Source: Stutzerimonas stutzeri
GTDB taxonomy: Bacteria; Pseudomonadota; Gammaproteobacteria; Pseudomonadales; Pseudomonadaceae
Reading direction: 5' to 3'
Length of the DNA: 64,000 nt
Assembly: GCF_002890895.1 (NCBI RefSeq)
Contig: NZ_POUL01000002.1
Span: 124,001-188,000, forward strand
Below are positions 16,985 to 26,920 of this stretch, one piece after another; position 1 is the first letter of the stretch, and each line of letters begins with the position of its first letter. Below the pieces are notes generated by a model. That model was given only the letters and a program-made list of their open reading frames with translations. It was not told the origin of the DNA and did not search any database. A program made the position numbers and the translations under genes.

Positions 16985-19900
16985 TCAGCCGATGGTCATC
17001 AGGCTGGCATTGCCGCCCGCCGCAGCGGTATTGATGCTCAACGCCCGCTCGATCAACAGCCGCTCAAGCGGAATGTCGGTGTCGCCGCTCATCATTCCCT
17101 GCACGCCGATAATCGGACCGCTGCGCTGCGACAGCCGCTGGCTGACCTCAAGTAACTGGTCGGTGTCGCCGTGATACAGCACGGCATCGAAACGCGTCGC
17201 GTCGCTGGTCCAATCCGGCGTCAGCGTGATCCTGGCTTGAACTGACTGCGGGAGCGTGCCGTGCAGCGCTTTTACCGACGGTAGATCCGTCATCACCGCC
17301 TCGCTGCCAACGGCCAATACCGCAGCCAGCTGGGTCAACAGGTCGCCTTCGTCATCCGCCAGACACAGGACATGTTCGCGTGGTAGCAGGCTGTAGCTGT
17401 TACGTTCACCGGTGGGGCCGTTAAGCAGGCGCGTGGTGCCGCTCTGAGATTGACTGGCGTAACGGTCGCACAACGCGGCAATTGATTCCCGGCCGTTTCG
17501 CCGGGCCCAGTCCTGGAACTGCCTGGCGGCGTCGACCTGGGCGGGGGAGCGACGCACTTCGGGCTGCGCAGGAGAACCGCCGAAGTCGAGTGCGCGCAAC
17601 AGTGCGTCGTCCGGCCGCTCTGACAGCAGACGGTATAGATACAGTGGGCCGCCAGCCTTGGGGCCGGTACCGGAAAGCCCTTCGCCGCCGAACGGCTGCA
17701 CCCCGACAACCGCGCCGACGATGTTGCGATTGACGTACAGATTGCCCACCTTGGCCCGGTCGATGACCCTGGCGATGGTTTCGTCGATGCGCGTATGCAC
17801 CCCTAGCGTCAGTCCATAGCCCGCTGCGTTGATCTGGTCCAGTAATTGATCAAGCTCGGTGCGGCGGTAGCGCAACACATGCAGTACCGGGCCGAAGACT
17901 TCCTGCTGCAGCTCATCAAGGCGTTCGAGTTCGATCAGCGTAGGTGTTACATAAGTGCCATGAGCACAGGCTATTTCATCGACACGGGCCAGCTGATGCA
18001 CGCGGCGACCCTTGTCGCGCATGGCTTGCAGGTGGCGCTCGATGTTGTCGCGCGCCTCGGCGTCGATTACCGGGCCGACATCCACTGACAGGCGCTGCGG
18101 GTTCCCTATACGCGCTTCGCCCATGGCACCCTTGAGCATGCCGATAACTCTTTCGGCGACATCCTCCTGTATGCAAAACACCCGCAGGGCTGAGCAGCGT
18201 TGACCGGCACTGTCGAAAGCCGACGCCATCACGTCCATGACCACCTGCTCGGCCAATGCTGACGAATCAACGATCATCGCATTCTGGCCACCGGTTTCAG
18301 CAATCAAGGGAATGCTACGGCCGCGCTCATCCAGGCGCCCGGCAATGCTGCGCTGCAGGATCGAAGCGACCGCTGTGGAACCGGTGAACATCACGCCGCG
18401 GATGCGCTCGTCGGCGATCAGTTGGGCACCGACGGTTTCGCCGCGTCCCGGCAGTAGCTGCAGCGCGCTTTTAGGCACGCCTGCTTCATGCAGGATCTGC
18501 ACGCCCAGCATGGCAACCAAGGGTGTCTGCTCCGCAGGCTTGGCCAGTACCGTATTGCCGGCGCCCAACGCGGCGCAGACCTGGCCGGTAAAGATTGCCA
18601 ATGGGAAGTTCCAAGGGCTGATGCAGACCACCGGGCCGAGCGGGAGATGAGTGTCGTTGTGGAAGTTGTCACGCACCTCGGCGCCGTAGAAGCGCAGGAA
18701 ATCGACGGCTTCGCGCACCTCCGCTATCGCATTGGCGTATGACTTGCCAGCCTCACGGATGAGCACACCTAGCAGCTGCTGCATGCGCTGTTCCATCAAT
18801 TCCGCAGCTTTTTCCAATGCCGCGGCGCGCTCTGCCGGTGGTGTGGTGCGCCAGGCACTGGCACTGTCGAGAGCACAGCGCAGGGCAGTATCGACGTCCG
18901 TTTCGCTCGCTTCTTGCACGTGACCGACGATGTCTCGGTGGTCAGCAGGATTGAGCAAGGGGGCAGCAGAGGTCGTCGAAACGGTGTCGCAGCCGAGCAA
19001 TGGGCTGGCGGTGAGGCGCACGCGTGCGCCGGCAAGCAAGGCGGACGAAAGCGAGGCCAGCCTTTGCTCGTTGGACAGATCGATACCGCAGGCGTTGAGA
19101 CGGCCTTCGCCATAGAGATTGTGCGGCAACGGAATCCGTGGATGCGGCAGGCCGAGGGTGCCTTCCGAGGAGAACAACTGCTCGACCGTCTTTACCGGGT
19201 CGGCCACCAGTTCGTCCAACGAGATGCTCTTGTCCGCAATGCGGTTGACGAAGGAGGTATTGGCGCCGTTTTCCAGCAGGCGACGCACCAGATAGGCCAG
19301 TAGGGTTTCATGGCTGCCAACCGGTGCGTAGATCCGGCAAGGCCGGTTTAGACGGTCTTCACCCTTGCCAACTACCTGTTCGTACAGCGGCTCGCCCATG
19401 CCGTGCAGGCACTGAAATTCATATTGGCCGGGGTAATAGTTCTGGCCGGCCAGGTGGTAGACCGCAGCCAGCGTGTGCGCATTGTGCGTGGCAAACTGCG
19501 GATAGATCGCCTCGGGCGCAGCGAGCAGTTTGCGTGCACAGGCAATGAACGACACGTCGGTATAAGCCTTGCGCGTATAGACCGGGTAGCCCTCCAGACC
19601 GTTAAGTTGCGCCAGTTTGATCTCGCTGTCCCAGTAAGCGCCCTTGACCAGGCGGATCATCAAGCGATGGTGGCTGCGCTTGGCTAGGTCGATCAGGAAA
19701 TCCACTACATAGGGGCAGCGCTTCTGGTAAGCCTGAATGACAAAGCCGATGCCATTCCAGTCGGCCAGTGAAGGCTCGAAGCAGAGCCGTTCGAGCAGTT
19801 CCAGCGACAGCTCGAGACGGTCCGCTTCCTCGGCATCAATGTTGATGCCAATGTCGTAGCGCCGTGCCAGTTCAGTCAGCGACACCAGGACCGGGTAGAG

Positions 19901-20932
19901 CTCGTCCATCACCCGATCGTACTGCGCACGGCTGTAACGCGGGTGCAGCGCCGACAGTTTGATCGAGATGCCTGGGCCCTCGTAGATCCCCCGACCGCGC
20001 GAAGCCATGCCGATGGAGTGGATCGCCTGTTCGTACGAGGCCAGATAACGACGTGCGTCTGCAGCGGTCAGCGCCGCTTCGCCAAGCATGTCATAGGAGT
20101 AGCGGAAGCCTTTGGCCTCCATGGTTTGGGCATTGGCCAGCGCTTCGTTGATGGTTTCGCCGGTAACGAACTGCTCGCCCATCAGCCGCATCGCCATATC
20201 CACGCCCTTGCGGATGAGCGGCTCGCCACCTTTGCCGATCAGGCGATTCAGTGATGAAGAAAGGCTGGTTTCATTGTGCGTGGCCACCAGCCGGCCGGTG
20301 AGCATCAAGCCCCAGGTGGCGGCGTTGACGAAGACCGACTGGCTGTTACCTAGGTGCGGTTGCCAGTTGCCGGTGCTGATCTTGTCGCGGATCAACGCAT
20401 CACGTGTGCCTTTGTCCGGCACCCTGAGCAGCGCTTCGGCCAGGCACATCAGGGCGACGCCTTCCTGGGATGACAACGAGAATTCCTGAAGCAGCCCTTG
20501 AACCAGGCCCTGACGTCCGCCGGCACTTTTCTGATTACGCAGTTTCTCGGCGATGCGCAGCGCGAGACGGTGGGTCGCTTCGGCCTTTTCCGGTGACAGC
20601 CGCGCCTGCTCCAACAACATCGGCAATGCCTCTGGTTCAGGGCGGCGATAGGCTGCAGTAATGGCCGCGCGGAGCACCGACTGCGGCAGGATACTTTCGG
20701 CAAACTCGAGAAATGGCAGGCTGCCAGGGGTGAATTCAGCCGTCTGGTGCTGGCTGGCCTGCGGCGGCGGCTCGGCGTCGTGTGGTTGAGTGTCGCTCTC
20801 GACCTGTTCAAGGTAGCGCAGCAGCGCTTGCTCGATCACCCACTGCGGAGGACGCTCAAGCCGGTTGGCTGCCTCCTCGAGCCGATTGCGCATTGCCTCG
20901 TCGAGCTCGACACCGAGCGTGCTGGTGACCAT
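16985..20932 (-). CDS. putA: Bifunctional proline dehydrogenase / P5C dehydrogenase PutA
   Basis: 1315 aa, full length for trifunctional PutA. It begins with a ribbon-helix-helix DNA-binding segment (TLGVELDEAMRNRLEEAANRL), so it probably represses its own promoter when proline is scarce. The FAD-dependent proline dehydrogenase barrel follows (SIKLSALHPRYSRAQ; RLVKGAYWDSEIK). The NAD-dependent glutamate-semialdehyde dehydrogenase has PWNFPLAIFTGQ, the catalytic Glu in ETGGQNAM and the catalytic Cys in GQRCSALR. A C-terminal extension follows. Proline is oxidised to glutamate at the inner membrane. The partner transporter gene putP is not adjacent. Confidence 0.96.
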   Translation of the reverse strand: MVTSTLGVELDEAMRNRLEEAANRLERPPQWVIEQALLRYLEQVESDTQPHDAEPPPQASQHQTAEFTPGSLPFLEFAESILPQSVLRAAITAAYRRPEPEALPMLLEQARLSPEKAEATHRLALRIAEKLRNQKSAGGRQGLVQGLLQEFSLSSQEGVALMCLAEALLRVPDKGTRDALIRDKISTGNWQPHLGNSQSVFVNAATWGLMLTGRLVATHNETSLSSSLNRLIGKGGEPLIRKGVDMAMRLMGEQFVTGETINEALANAQTMEAKGFRYSYDMLGEAALTAADARRYLASYEQAIHSIGMASRGRGIYEGPGISIKLSALHPRYSRAQYDRVMDELYPVLVSLTELARRYDIGINIDAEEADRLELSLELLERLCFEPSLADWNGIGFVIQAYQKRCPYVVDFLIDLAKRSHHRLMIRLVKGAYWDSEIKLAQLNGLEGYPVYTRKAYTDVSFIACARKLLAAPEAIYPQFATHNAHTLAAVYHLAGQNYYPGQYEFQCLHGMGEPLYEQVVGKGEDRLNRPCRIYAPVGSHETLLAYLVRRLLENGANTSFVNRIADKSISLDELVADPVKTVEQLFSSEGTLGLPHPRIPLPHNLYGEGRLNACGIDLSNEQRLASLSSALLAGARVRLTASPLLGCDTVSTTSAAPLLNPADHRDIVGHVQEASETDVDTALRCALDSASAWRTTPPAERAAALEKAAELMEQRMQQLLGVLIREAGKSYANAIAEVREAVDFLRFYGAEVRDNFHNDTHLPLGPVVCISPWNFPLAIFTGQVCAALGAGNTVLAKPAEQTPLVAMLGVQILHEAGVPKSALQLLPGRGETVGAQLIADERIRGVMFTGSTAVASILQRSIAGRLDERGRSIPLIAETGGQNAMIVDSSALAEQVVMDVMASAFDSAGQRCSALRVFCIQEDVAERVIGMLKGAMGEARIGNPQRLSVDVGPVIDAEARDNIERHLQAMRDKGRRVHQLARVDEIACAHGTYVTPTLIELERLDELQQEVFGPVLHVLRYRRTELDQLLDQINAAGYGLTLGVHTRIDETIARVIDRAKVGNLYVNRNIVGAVVGVQPFGGEGLSGTGPKAGGPLYLYRLLSERPDDALLRALDFGGSPAQPEVRRSPAQVDAARQFQDWARRNGRESIAALCDRYASQSQSGTTRLLNGPTGERNSYSLLPREHVLCLADDEGDLLTQLAAVLAVGSEAVMTDLPSVKALHGTLPQSVQARITLTPDWTSDATRFDAVLYHGDTDQLLEVSQRLSQRSGPIIGVQGMMSGDTDIPLERLLIERALSINTAAAGGNASLMTIG

Positions 20933-21571
20933 GTGGCTGTCCTCCGGGGTGAGGTGAGGCTGGATACCTGAGCGGCGGCACGGTCAATGCAATCTGTCAT
21001 GTCGACCGATAGCCGAATAAGAACGTGATCGGCATCCGTGTCTCTCCTCCTCAGCGTAGACCCTTGCAGTGCGTTGGACCGTCCTCCGGAGAACGGTGCA
21101 GGCCGTTGCCGGAGTGCGTGGTCATCTGCGCGCTGGCTCAACCGCATGCGACTGGGCTTCTCGAGGGCGAGCAGTGGCCAGCGACGCGCAAGCATCGCAA
21201 CTCCTATGAGCAAGCGTGAAGGAGAAAGTGGAGATGAAGATCGGAACGGTCTGAAGATCATATCGATTGGGCCCGCGATACCCGCCGTGAGCTTTCCAGG
21301 TGTTTGCGCCGCAGCGCAGCGGGTCATGACGAGCAGTGCGCCAAATGGCTGATGGCGTATTTCACTGGCACGCCGCGCCGAAATCGACGGTGCCGGCGAG
21401 CCCGTTGATGAGCTGCCGGCTCTGGAGTCTCACGACACGATCCGTCTGGCGACCAGATTCAGCCGGTTCAACGCGATGTGAATGCACCCCACTGAGCGCC
21501 AATTCTCGCCGGGTCGCTGCTCGCCTGTCCGGTCCTCGGTGCCCTATCCACGCCTGAGTAACCTGATCAGC
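20933..21571. other. Intergenic region upstream of putA
   Basis: These 639 bases contain the putA leader and no convincing gene. The plus-strand frame at 21353-21482 has host-like codons but no start, and it ends NAM-stop; it could be a gene relic. No tRNA, repeat or terminator was recognised. Confidence 0.45.
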
Positions 21572-22660
21572 TCAACGCTTTTCGGGCTCAGGCACGTCGG
21601 TCACGCTGACTCCTTCCTCGCGGATTTTGTCTTCCGCTTCAAGTTCATCGTCCTCGTCGCCTTGCAGGCTCTGCTGATCAGGTGCTGGGTCGTATTGCAG
21701 TTCGACCAGCACGGGGAAATGGTCAGAGCCGAACGCCGGCAGGCGCTGGATGCGTACCAGCTGGAAATGGTGGCTATGAAACAGGTGGTCCAGCGGCCAG
21801 CGGAGAAACCAGTGCTGGGCGTGGAAGCTGTTGACCATGCCGCGCCCGACCCGGGGGTCCAGCAGGCCGCTGATCTTGCGAAACAGACGTGTGTTGGGTG
21901 ACCAGGCTACATCGTTGAGATCGCCTGTCACGATGACCGGAATATCTTCCAGATCGTCCCGAACGCTCTCAGCCACTACCAGCAGTTCGACGTCGCGCTC
22001 GGTTGATTCGTCGTTTTCCGTGGGGCTAGGCGGTGCGGGGTGCAGGAAGTGCATGCGAATCGCCAACTGATCATTCAGATGGACCTTGGCGTGCATCGAC
22101 GGCACATCGTCTTCGACCAGGAAACGGGTCTCCGCGTTTTCCAGCGGCAACCGGGACCAGACATGCATACCGTAAAGGTTGTCCAGCGGGCACCGGCAGG
22201 AGTAGGGGTAATCGTCGCTCAGTTCCTCGAGCTGATCCTCCCACCATTGGTCTGTTTCGAGCGTCACCAGAATGTCGGGGCGATACTCACGGACAAGCGC
22301 CTTGAGCTTGTCCGTCTGGCGGTTAGGCGTCAGGACGTTGGCCGCCATGACGCGTATGCGAGGCTTGTCGCGGCCTGGGACGGCGGTTTTGACCTCGGAG
22401 CGCCACAAACGGGTGTAGGGAATGATCCACCAGGCCTGATAGGCGAGGCAGAAAATCGCCAGGGCGCTGATCAGAACCTGCAGCGGTTCTGAATAGGACA
22501 GCAATAATGCCTGGGCCAGTAGTAATGCAAAGGCGAGTACGCACAGTTGCAGGCGAGGAAAATCCAGCCCGCGTACCCACCAGACTGGGTTCTTCCATAG
22601 CGGTAGAAGCGTTAGCGCAACCAGCAGGCCAGTCGCTGCCAACAAGATCCCTTCCGTCAT
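21572..22660 (-). CDS. Membrane-anchored endonuclease/exonuclease/phosphatase-family protein
   Basis: 362 aa. About three membrane helices occupy residues 1-90, followed by an EEP (DNase I-like) domain. Family motifs: MAANVLTPNRQ, Glu in VTLETDQWW, the GDLNDVAW metal/phosphate site, and the catalytic SDHFPVLVEL. The last 35 residues are strongly acidic. The active domain should face the periplasm or cytoplasm depending on topology; its substrate (phosphodiester or phospholipid) is unknown. The ATG at 22660 has GGAG upstream (CATGGAGAGTCGATC); a longer frame has none. It stands alone. Confidence 0.82.
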   Translation of the reverse strand: MTEGILLAATGLLVALTLLPLWKNPVWWVRGLDFPRLQLCVLAFALLLAQALLLSYSEPLQVLISALAIFCLAYQAWWIIPYTRLWRSEVKTAVPGRDKPRIRVMAANVLTPNRQTDKLKALVREYRPDILVTLETDQWWEDQLEELSDDYPYSCRCPLDNLYGMHVWSRLPLENAETRFLVEDDVPSMHAKVHLNDQLAIRMHFLHPAPPSPTENDESTERDVELLVVAESVRDDLEDIPVIVTGDLNDVAWSPNTRLFRKISGLLDPRVGRGMVNSFHAQHWFLRWPLDHLFHSHHFQLVRIQRLPAFGSDHFPVLVELQYDPAPDQQSLQGDEDDELEAEDKIREEGVSVTDVPEPEKR

Positions 22661-22831
22661 GATCGACTCTCCATGGAGTTCGGCGCGATGTGATATCGGC
22701 CTTTTGGGTACCTGAAAGCAGGCATTACGGATTCGTCCCGTTGATGCCTTCATTGGTTCCGCTTGTTATGTGTTGGAGAGAACGGGGAGAGAGCGGCAGT
22801 GTTAAGGAAGCGCTGAGTAAAAGGAGCCCAC

Positions 22832-22862
22832 AAAAAAGCCTGACACGCAAAACGTGTCAGGC
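22832..22862 (-). terminator. Rho-independent terminator of the GH5 gene
   Basis: On the minus strand, CCTGACACG-TTTTG-CGTGTCAGG is followed by CTTTTTTG. This nine-base-pair stem and U-tract lie 28 bases downstream of the glycosidase stop codon. Confidence 0.92.
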
Positions 22863-22889
22863 CTTCGCTGGAACGGTTATCTCTGGCTG

Positions 22890-24626
22890 TTACAGCGGCT
22901 CGCCAATGGCCGCGCAGCTGTTCGGCGTCGCGGCATGCTTTCTCAACACCGCCAACTGGGGCTGCTCCGCGCCTCCTGCTACGTCGAGGGCAAGAATGTA
23001 GTTGCCCCACCATGGGCCGCCGGCCCAGTAGGTCATTGGAACGCAGTTCTCGCGTAGGTAGCCGAGCAGGTTATCCATCGCGACGATCGCATCGGGAGCG
23101 TAGTTGGGCACGCCCATCTCGCCGATGAAACCACGCAGGTTGTTGGTCCGCAGCCAGTCCACGAAAGGCTTGGCGCGATTGATGCCGAGCTCCGGGGCAA
23201 AGGTTTCGGTCTTGTCGGCGTACATGCCCGAGGTATCCCGGTCCAGGTACATGTGAGCTTCGAAGATTAGTTTGTTCTTCGGATCGCGCATCCAGGGATC
23301 TGCGATCAGCTGGGTGTTGGATTGCGGCCAATGCCAGGCGCTTGAGAAGCGGTCGCCAGCCACGTAGATCCAATGTGTGCGGTCAACTTTGCGGATTTCC
23401 TTCGCGGCGGCCAGCGCCGCTTGGGGCCAAAGTCCCTTGGTGTTTGGCTCATTCATCAGTCCGTAACCACTCAGTGCCGGATGATTGCCGATTTTCTGCG
23501 CGATACGCTTCCAGGTATTGGCGAACGACTGGATCGATACAGTTTCGGATCCGATCGGTTGGCGGTAGTAGCGATAGTAGTTATGCATGTCCAGCACAAC
23601 CTTGACGCCGTGCTTGTGGGCAAAGTCGAGTGACTGGGTAAGCAATGTCAGTTGCGCGGTGTCGAGTTCAGTGTCCAGCCGGGGTTGGATGCGCTCCCAT
23701 AGGAATGGCAACCGGACCAGTTTCAGGCCTTGTTCGGCGTACTTCTTGTAATAGGACTCGGCAGGATAGATGTAATTGGTACCGTGCTTGCCCGGCAAAA
23801 CAGAAGGACCGAAGGCGGCCCCGGACAGGGCAACACCGACCAGTTGAACAGGCTCGATTGCTGGCAGCGTTACATTGCCTATCGGCGAAGATCCGGCCGG
23901 CAGAAGAGCTGGCCCTGCAGCCAGGCTCAGTTTGTTAGGGTACCCAACACGATTGCCGTCAAGCGCAGGACCATCCATGAATACCGACAGCGCGCCGCTG
24001 GCAGCCTTCACTGAGGTGATGGTGCGCACCTGACCGTCGGCCGTGCGTACCGATGCGCCTACTACGAAGGCCGCCTTGTTCTGCGCCGTCGCAGCGACCG
24101 AAACGCCCGCCGACGCCCGCCAGGAGCCGTTCAGCCAGTAGCTATTGGTGAACTTGTTGATAAGCGCCGCATGGCTCGGAGCGGAAACCGGAGCTGGACT
24201 CTGTTCGACTGGCATGGGCAGCGTGCTCGCCACGGTACTCACGCGGAGCCTGTTGGGATAACCGACCAGATTGCCGTTGAGCACCGGACCGTTCATGAAC
24301 ACCGTCAGCGCCCCGCTGGCGGGTTTGAGCGCGGTGACAGTTCGAATCTGTCCATCTGCCGTTCGCACCGCGGTGCCGACTTTGAACGCGGCAATATTCT
24401 GCTGGGTCGCGGCAACCGATACCCCAGCCGAGGCGCGCCAGGAGCCGTTCAGCCAGTAGCTGTTGGTGAATTTATTAATCAGCGCCGAGTAGGAGACGGT
24501 TGAGACGCCCGTAGTCGGGGTGGTAGCGGCGTATAGACCGCTTACAGGGACCAAAGCAAAAAGCGCGGACAGGGCAATTGTGGACATGGGCCCTTTGCAG
24601 GCCTTAGAAACAAACGAGGTAAACAT
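22890..24626 (-). CDS. Secreted GH5-family glycoside hydrolase with duplicated N-terminal domain
   Basis: 578 aa. A signal peptide ends near LYAAT (residue 34). Two copies of an 84-residue unit follow (residues 46-129 and 152-235), each reading ALINKFTNSYWLNGSWRASA and later VRTADGQ and VGYPN. The catalytic (beta/alpha)8 domain spans about 262-565: VRLPFLWERIQP, DMHNYYRYYR, the acid/base Glu393 in LMNEPNT and the nucleophile Glu503 in FIGEMGVP, plus YWAGGPWWGNY. Family members cleave beta-1,4-glucans or related polysaccharides. I do not recognise the repeated domain; it may bind polysaccharide or cell surface. The ATG at 24626 has GGTGAG upstream. It is monocistronic with its own terminator. 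Confidence 0.85.
   Translation of the reverse strand: MFTSFVSKACKGPMSTIALSALFALVPVSGLYAATTPTTGVSTVSYSALINKFTNSYWLNGSWRASAGVSVAATQQNIAAFKVGTAVRTADGQIRTVTALKPASGALTVFMNGPVLNGNLVGYPNRLRVSTVASTLPMPVEQSPAPVSAPSHAALINKFTNSYWLNGSWRASAGVSVAATAQNKAAFVVGASVRTADGQVRTITSVKAASGALSVFMDGPALDGNRVGYPNKLSLAAGPALLPAGSSPIGNVTLPAIEPVQLVGVALSGAAFGPSVLPGKHGTNYIYPAESYYKKYAEQGLKLVRLPFLWERIQPRLDTELDTAQLTLLTQSLDFAHKHGVKVVLDMHNYYRYYRQPIGSETVSIQSFANTWKRIAQKIGNHPALSGYGLMNEPNTKGLWPQAALAAAKEIRKVDRTHWIYVAGDRFSSAWHWPQSNTQLIADPWMRDPKNKLIFEAHMYLDRDTSGMYADKTETFAPELGINRAKPFVDWLRTNNLRGFIGEMGVPNYAPDAIVAMDNLLGYLRENCVPMTYWAGGPWWGNYILALDVAGGAEQPQLAVLRKHAATPNSCAAIGEPL
23922..24491 (-). repeat. Tandem coding repeat in the GH5 gene (two units, 318-base period)
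   Basis: Unit 1 spans 24491-24240 and unit 2 spans 24173-23922, separated by a Pro/Ser/Ala-rich linker of 22 codons. The units are highly similar at protein and DNA level, for instance the shared stretch reading TNSYWLNGSWRASAGVSVAA. This indicates a fairly recent internal duplication or ongoing homogenisation. Confidence 0.9.
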
Positions 24627-25215
24627 CGGCTCACCGTGATCATGAACATCGAAACGCAGGTTTCGATGAAGTGACAGGGGGAGGTTGATCAATAAGCGGC
24701 GCTGCAAAGGCAGGCGGATACCACAAACAGAACGAACCAATGGGTAAGCGAAATGGGCTTGCGAGGCCGCCCGTTCCGCTTGGATAGTTATAATTTATTT
24801 CATATATCGCTAAAACATTAAGCGCCTTGTATAAGTCGTCAAAAAACAGTCAGTTTATAAGCTTGATATCAATTTGATGTTCAAATGCCATGCTTACCGG
24901 ATTTCGAGAAGGGCTGGAAGCCCCTAGCTATAAAGGCGGCAGTAATAGTGGCGTCATTTTTTTGAATTCGCCGTTAACGCCGTCTCGCTTCAGGCGGCAG
25001 AGATAATCCGATAAACGGCATCATTATTTTTGAACTATCTGCAGGCCGGTGAAGTTCATGGCGAATCGGTACACGGATAAGCCACCCGAAGCGAGGCTTG
25101 CGCTCACGCAGTTCGCGCGTTTGTGGCTACGTTGAGGAAGGGTTTTGGTTGTGCTTGTAAAGCGCTGATGCTTCGGGCAGGGTCGAAGCCAGGCTTCTAT
25201 CTACGGAGTGAACTC
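24627..25215. other. AT-rich intergenic region between GH5 and aminotransferase genes
   Basis: No gene is seen. The sequence between about 24780 and 25040 is much more AT-rich than its surroundings. It contains two imperfect direct copies: AGGCGGCAG followed after a variable spacer by a GGCGTCATTTTTTTGAA-like end (24934-24966 and 24992-25034). It probably holds the divergent promoters of the glycosidase and the aminotransferase. Confidence 0.5.
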
Positions 25216-26349
25216 ATGTCGGAGCTATATCCCCGCGTCGACCCCGATGGACTGATCGAATATTCAGTTGTCTACACGGACCGATCGCTAAACCACATGT
25301 CCAAGTCGTTCCAGGGCGTCATGAACGACATATCCACCACACTGAAATCTGTCTACAACGCCCACTCGGTTGTAGTGGTGCCCGGCAGTGGTACTTTCGG
25401 AATGGAAGCTGTTGCGCGCCAGCTTGCGCATGACCGCAACTGCCTGGTGATCCGAAACGGCTGGTTCAGCTATCGATGGACGCAAATATTCGATATGGGC
25501 AGCATTCCGGCGCAGTCCACGGTGCTGAAAGCTCGACCGGTGGATCAGGCGGCGCAAGCTGCTTTCATGCCACCGCCAATAGACGAAGTCGTCGCCAGCA
25601 TCGCCGCCAATAAGCCGGACCTCGTGTTCGCTCCGCACGTGGAAACATCGTCCGGGATCATCCTCCCCGACGACTACCTGCGCGCAGTCAGCGATGCGGT
25701 ACACGCGGTGGGGGGGCTGTTTGTGCTGGACTGCATCGCCTCAGGAGCGCTGTGGGTGGATATGCAGGCAAGCGGTATGGATGTGCTGATCAGTGCGCCA
25801 CAAAAAGGCTGGAGCGCGTCACCCTGCTGCGCGCTGGTGATGCTCAGCGAGGCTGCCCAGGCACGCGTCGAGGCGACACAGAGCAGCAGTTTCGCTTGCG
25901 ACCTCAAGAAGTGGCTGCAGATCATGCAGGCCTACGAGCAGGGCGGTCATGCCTATCACGCGACCATGCCAAGCGACGGATTGGCGCGATTTCGCGACGT
26001 CATGTTGGAGACACGGGATTACGGCTTCGAAACCGTTCGTGCACAGCAACTGGAACTCGGTCAGCGAGTTCGGTCGTTGCTGGCTCAGCAGGGCTTCAAG
26101 AGTGTGGCTGCCGAAGGATTCGAAGCGCCCGGCGTAGTGGTCTGCTACACCGACGATGCAGGCATCAAGAACGGTAGCAAGTTTGCGGCGCAGGGGCTGC
26201 AAATTGCTGCGGGTGTGCCCCTACAGTGCGACGAGCCAGCGGATTTCCAGACCTTCCGCATGGGGCTATTTGGTCTTGAAAAACTGAAAAATATCGATCG
26301 GACTTTGAATATCTTGCAGCGCGCGCTCAATGAGATCGTTCCCGTCTAG
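25216..26349 (+). CDS. Class V aminotransferase (alanine-glyoxylate / serine-pyruvate type)
   Basis: 377 aa PLP enzyme of fold type I. Seen: the cofactor-phosphate loop VVVPGSGTFGMEAV (residues 52-65), FAPHVETSSGIILPDD, the Asp of LFVLDCIASG that contacts the pyridine nitrogen, and the PLP lysine, Lys197, in SAPQKGWSASP. The C-terminal domain ends LGLFGLEKLKNI-like (seen MGLFGLEKLKNID). It should transfer the amino group of alanine or serine to glyoxylate or another keto acid. The ATG at 25216 has GGAG nine bases upstream. It stands alone, so substrate is uncertain. Confidence 0.88.
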   Translation: MSELYPRVDPDGLIEYSVVYTDRSLNHMSKSFQGVMNDISTTLKSVYNAHSVVVVPGSGTFGMEAVARQLAHDRNCLVIRNGWFSYRWTQIFDMGSIPAQSTVLKARPVDQAAQAAFMPPPIDEVVASIAANKPDLVFAPHVETSSGIILPDDYLRAVSDAVHAVGGLFVLDCIASGALWVDMQASGMDVLISAPQKGWSASPCCALVMLSEAAQARVEATQSSSFACDLKKWLQIMQAYEQGGHAYHATMPSDGLARFRDVMLETRDYGFETVRAQQLELGQRVRSLLAQQGFKSVAAEGFEAPGVVVCYTDDAGIKNGSKFAAQGLQIAAGVPLQCDEPADFQTFRMGLFGLEKLKNIDRTLNILQRALNEIVPV

Positions 26350-26362
26350 GTCAAGGCTATAA

Positions 26363-26390
26363 GAGCGGTCCGGAAGAATAAAGACCGCTC
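26363..26390 (+). terminator. Possible terminator hairpin after the aminotransferase
   Basis: GAGCGGTC and GACCGCTC form a perfect eight-base stem 14 bases after the stop codon. No U-tract follows, so it may act only as a 3' stabilising hairpin. Confidence 0.45.
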
Positions 26391-26608
26391 GTCGAGCAAT
26401 CAAAAGGCGTCAATAACGATTCGCGGCCCAGTTGTTTACCCATTACGCGTGCCGGAGGCCTCGTGAATACTGTCGTTGGGAGGGGGTTAAGCGGCTGGAA
26501 CCTGCGAGATAGACACATTCTTGAAACAAAATTGTGTTTGCACGAGCCGTTATGCTGACTACGCTGAAATTGTACAAAGCTTATTACAACAAGAAAGAGG
26601 GGCTAACT

Positions 26609-26827
26609 ATGACCAACAACCAGAATGCTCAGGTCGTTGCACTCGAGTTATGGCGCTTTTGCGCACACTGCGTTGCTGCCATCGTTGTTGTAGGAGCGGT
26701 ACTGATTGGGTTCCTTGGATCATGGGAGCTGGGCCTCAAGGTCGGCGTGCTGCCGTTACTGGCGCTCGTTGCTGCAGACATGTTGGCCAGACGTCGGGAG
26801 CATGACATTCAACTAAGGAATTCCTGA
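26609..26827 (+). CDS. Small two-helix membrane protein, unknown function
   Basis: 72 aa. The ATG at 26609 is preceded by AGAGGGGCTAACT, a good ribosome-binding site. Two hydrophobic segments (about residues 18-40 and 44-60) are followed by a basic, charged C-terminus (ARRREHDIQ). No family is recognised. It lies alone on the plus strand, convergent with the GGDEF-EAL gene. The sequence 5' of it is fairly AT-rich and could contain its promoter. Confidence 0.6.
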   Translation: MTNNQNAQVVALELWRFCAHCVAAIVVVGAVLIGFLGSWELGLKVGVLPLLALVAADMLARRREHDIQLRNS

Positions 26828-26920
26828 CCACCTGCCCTCCTGCGCCGACCCGTGCGGTTCGCGCAGGATAAAACCCTCCGCTATTGTTCTTGTCGCCGTC
26901 CATTTGCCAGCTTAGCTGCC

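Noticed and set aside
21353..21482. Host-like codon run ending NAM-stop upstream of putA
   Set aside because: No start codon within the frame and no recognisable homologue; at best a relic.
26571..26576. Lone TGTACA upstream of the small membrane protein
   Set aside because: No partner half-site at 11-13 bases, so not a PplR-type box.
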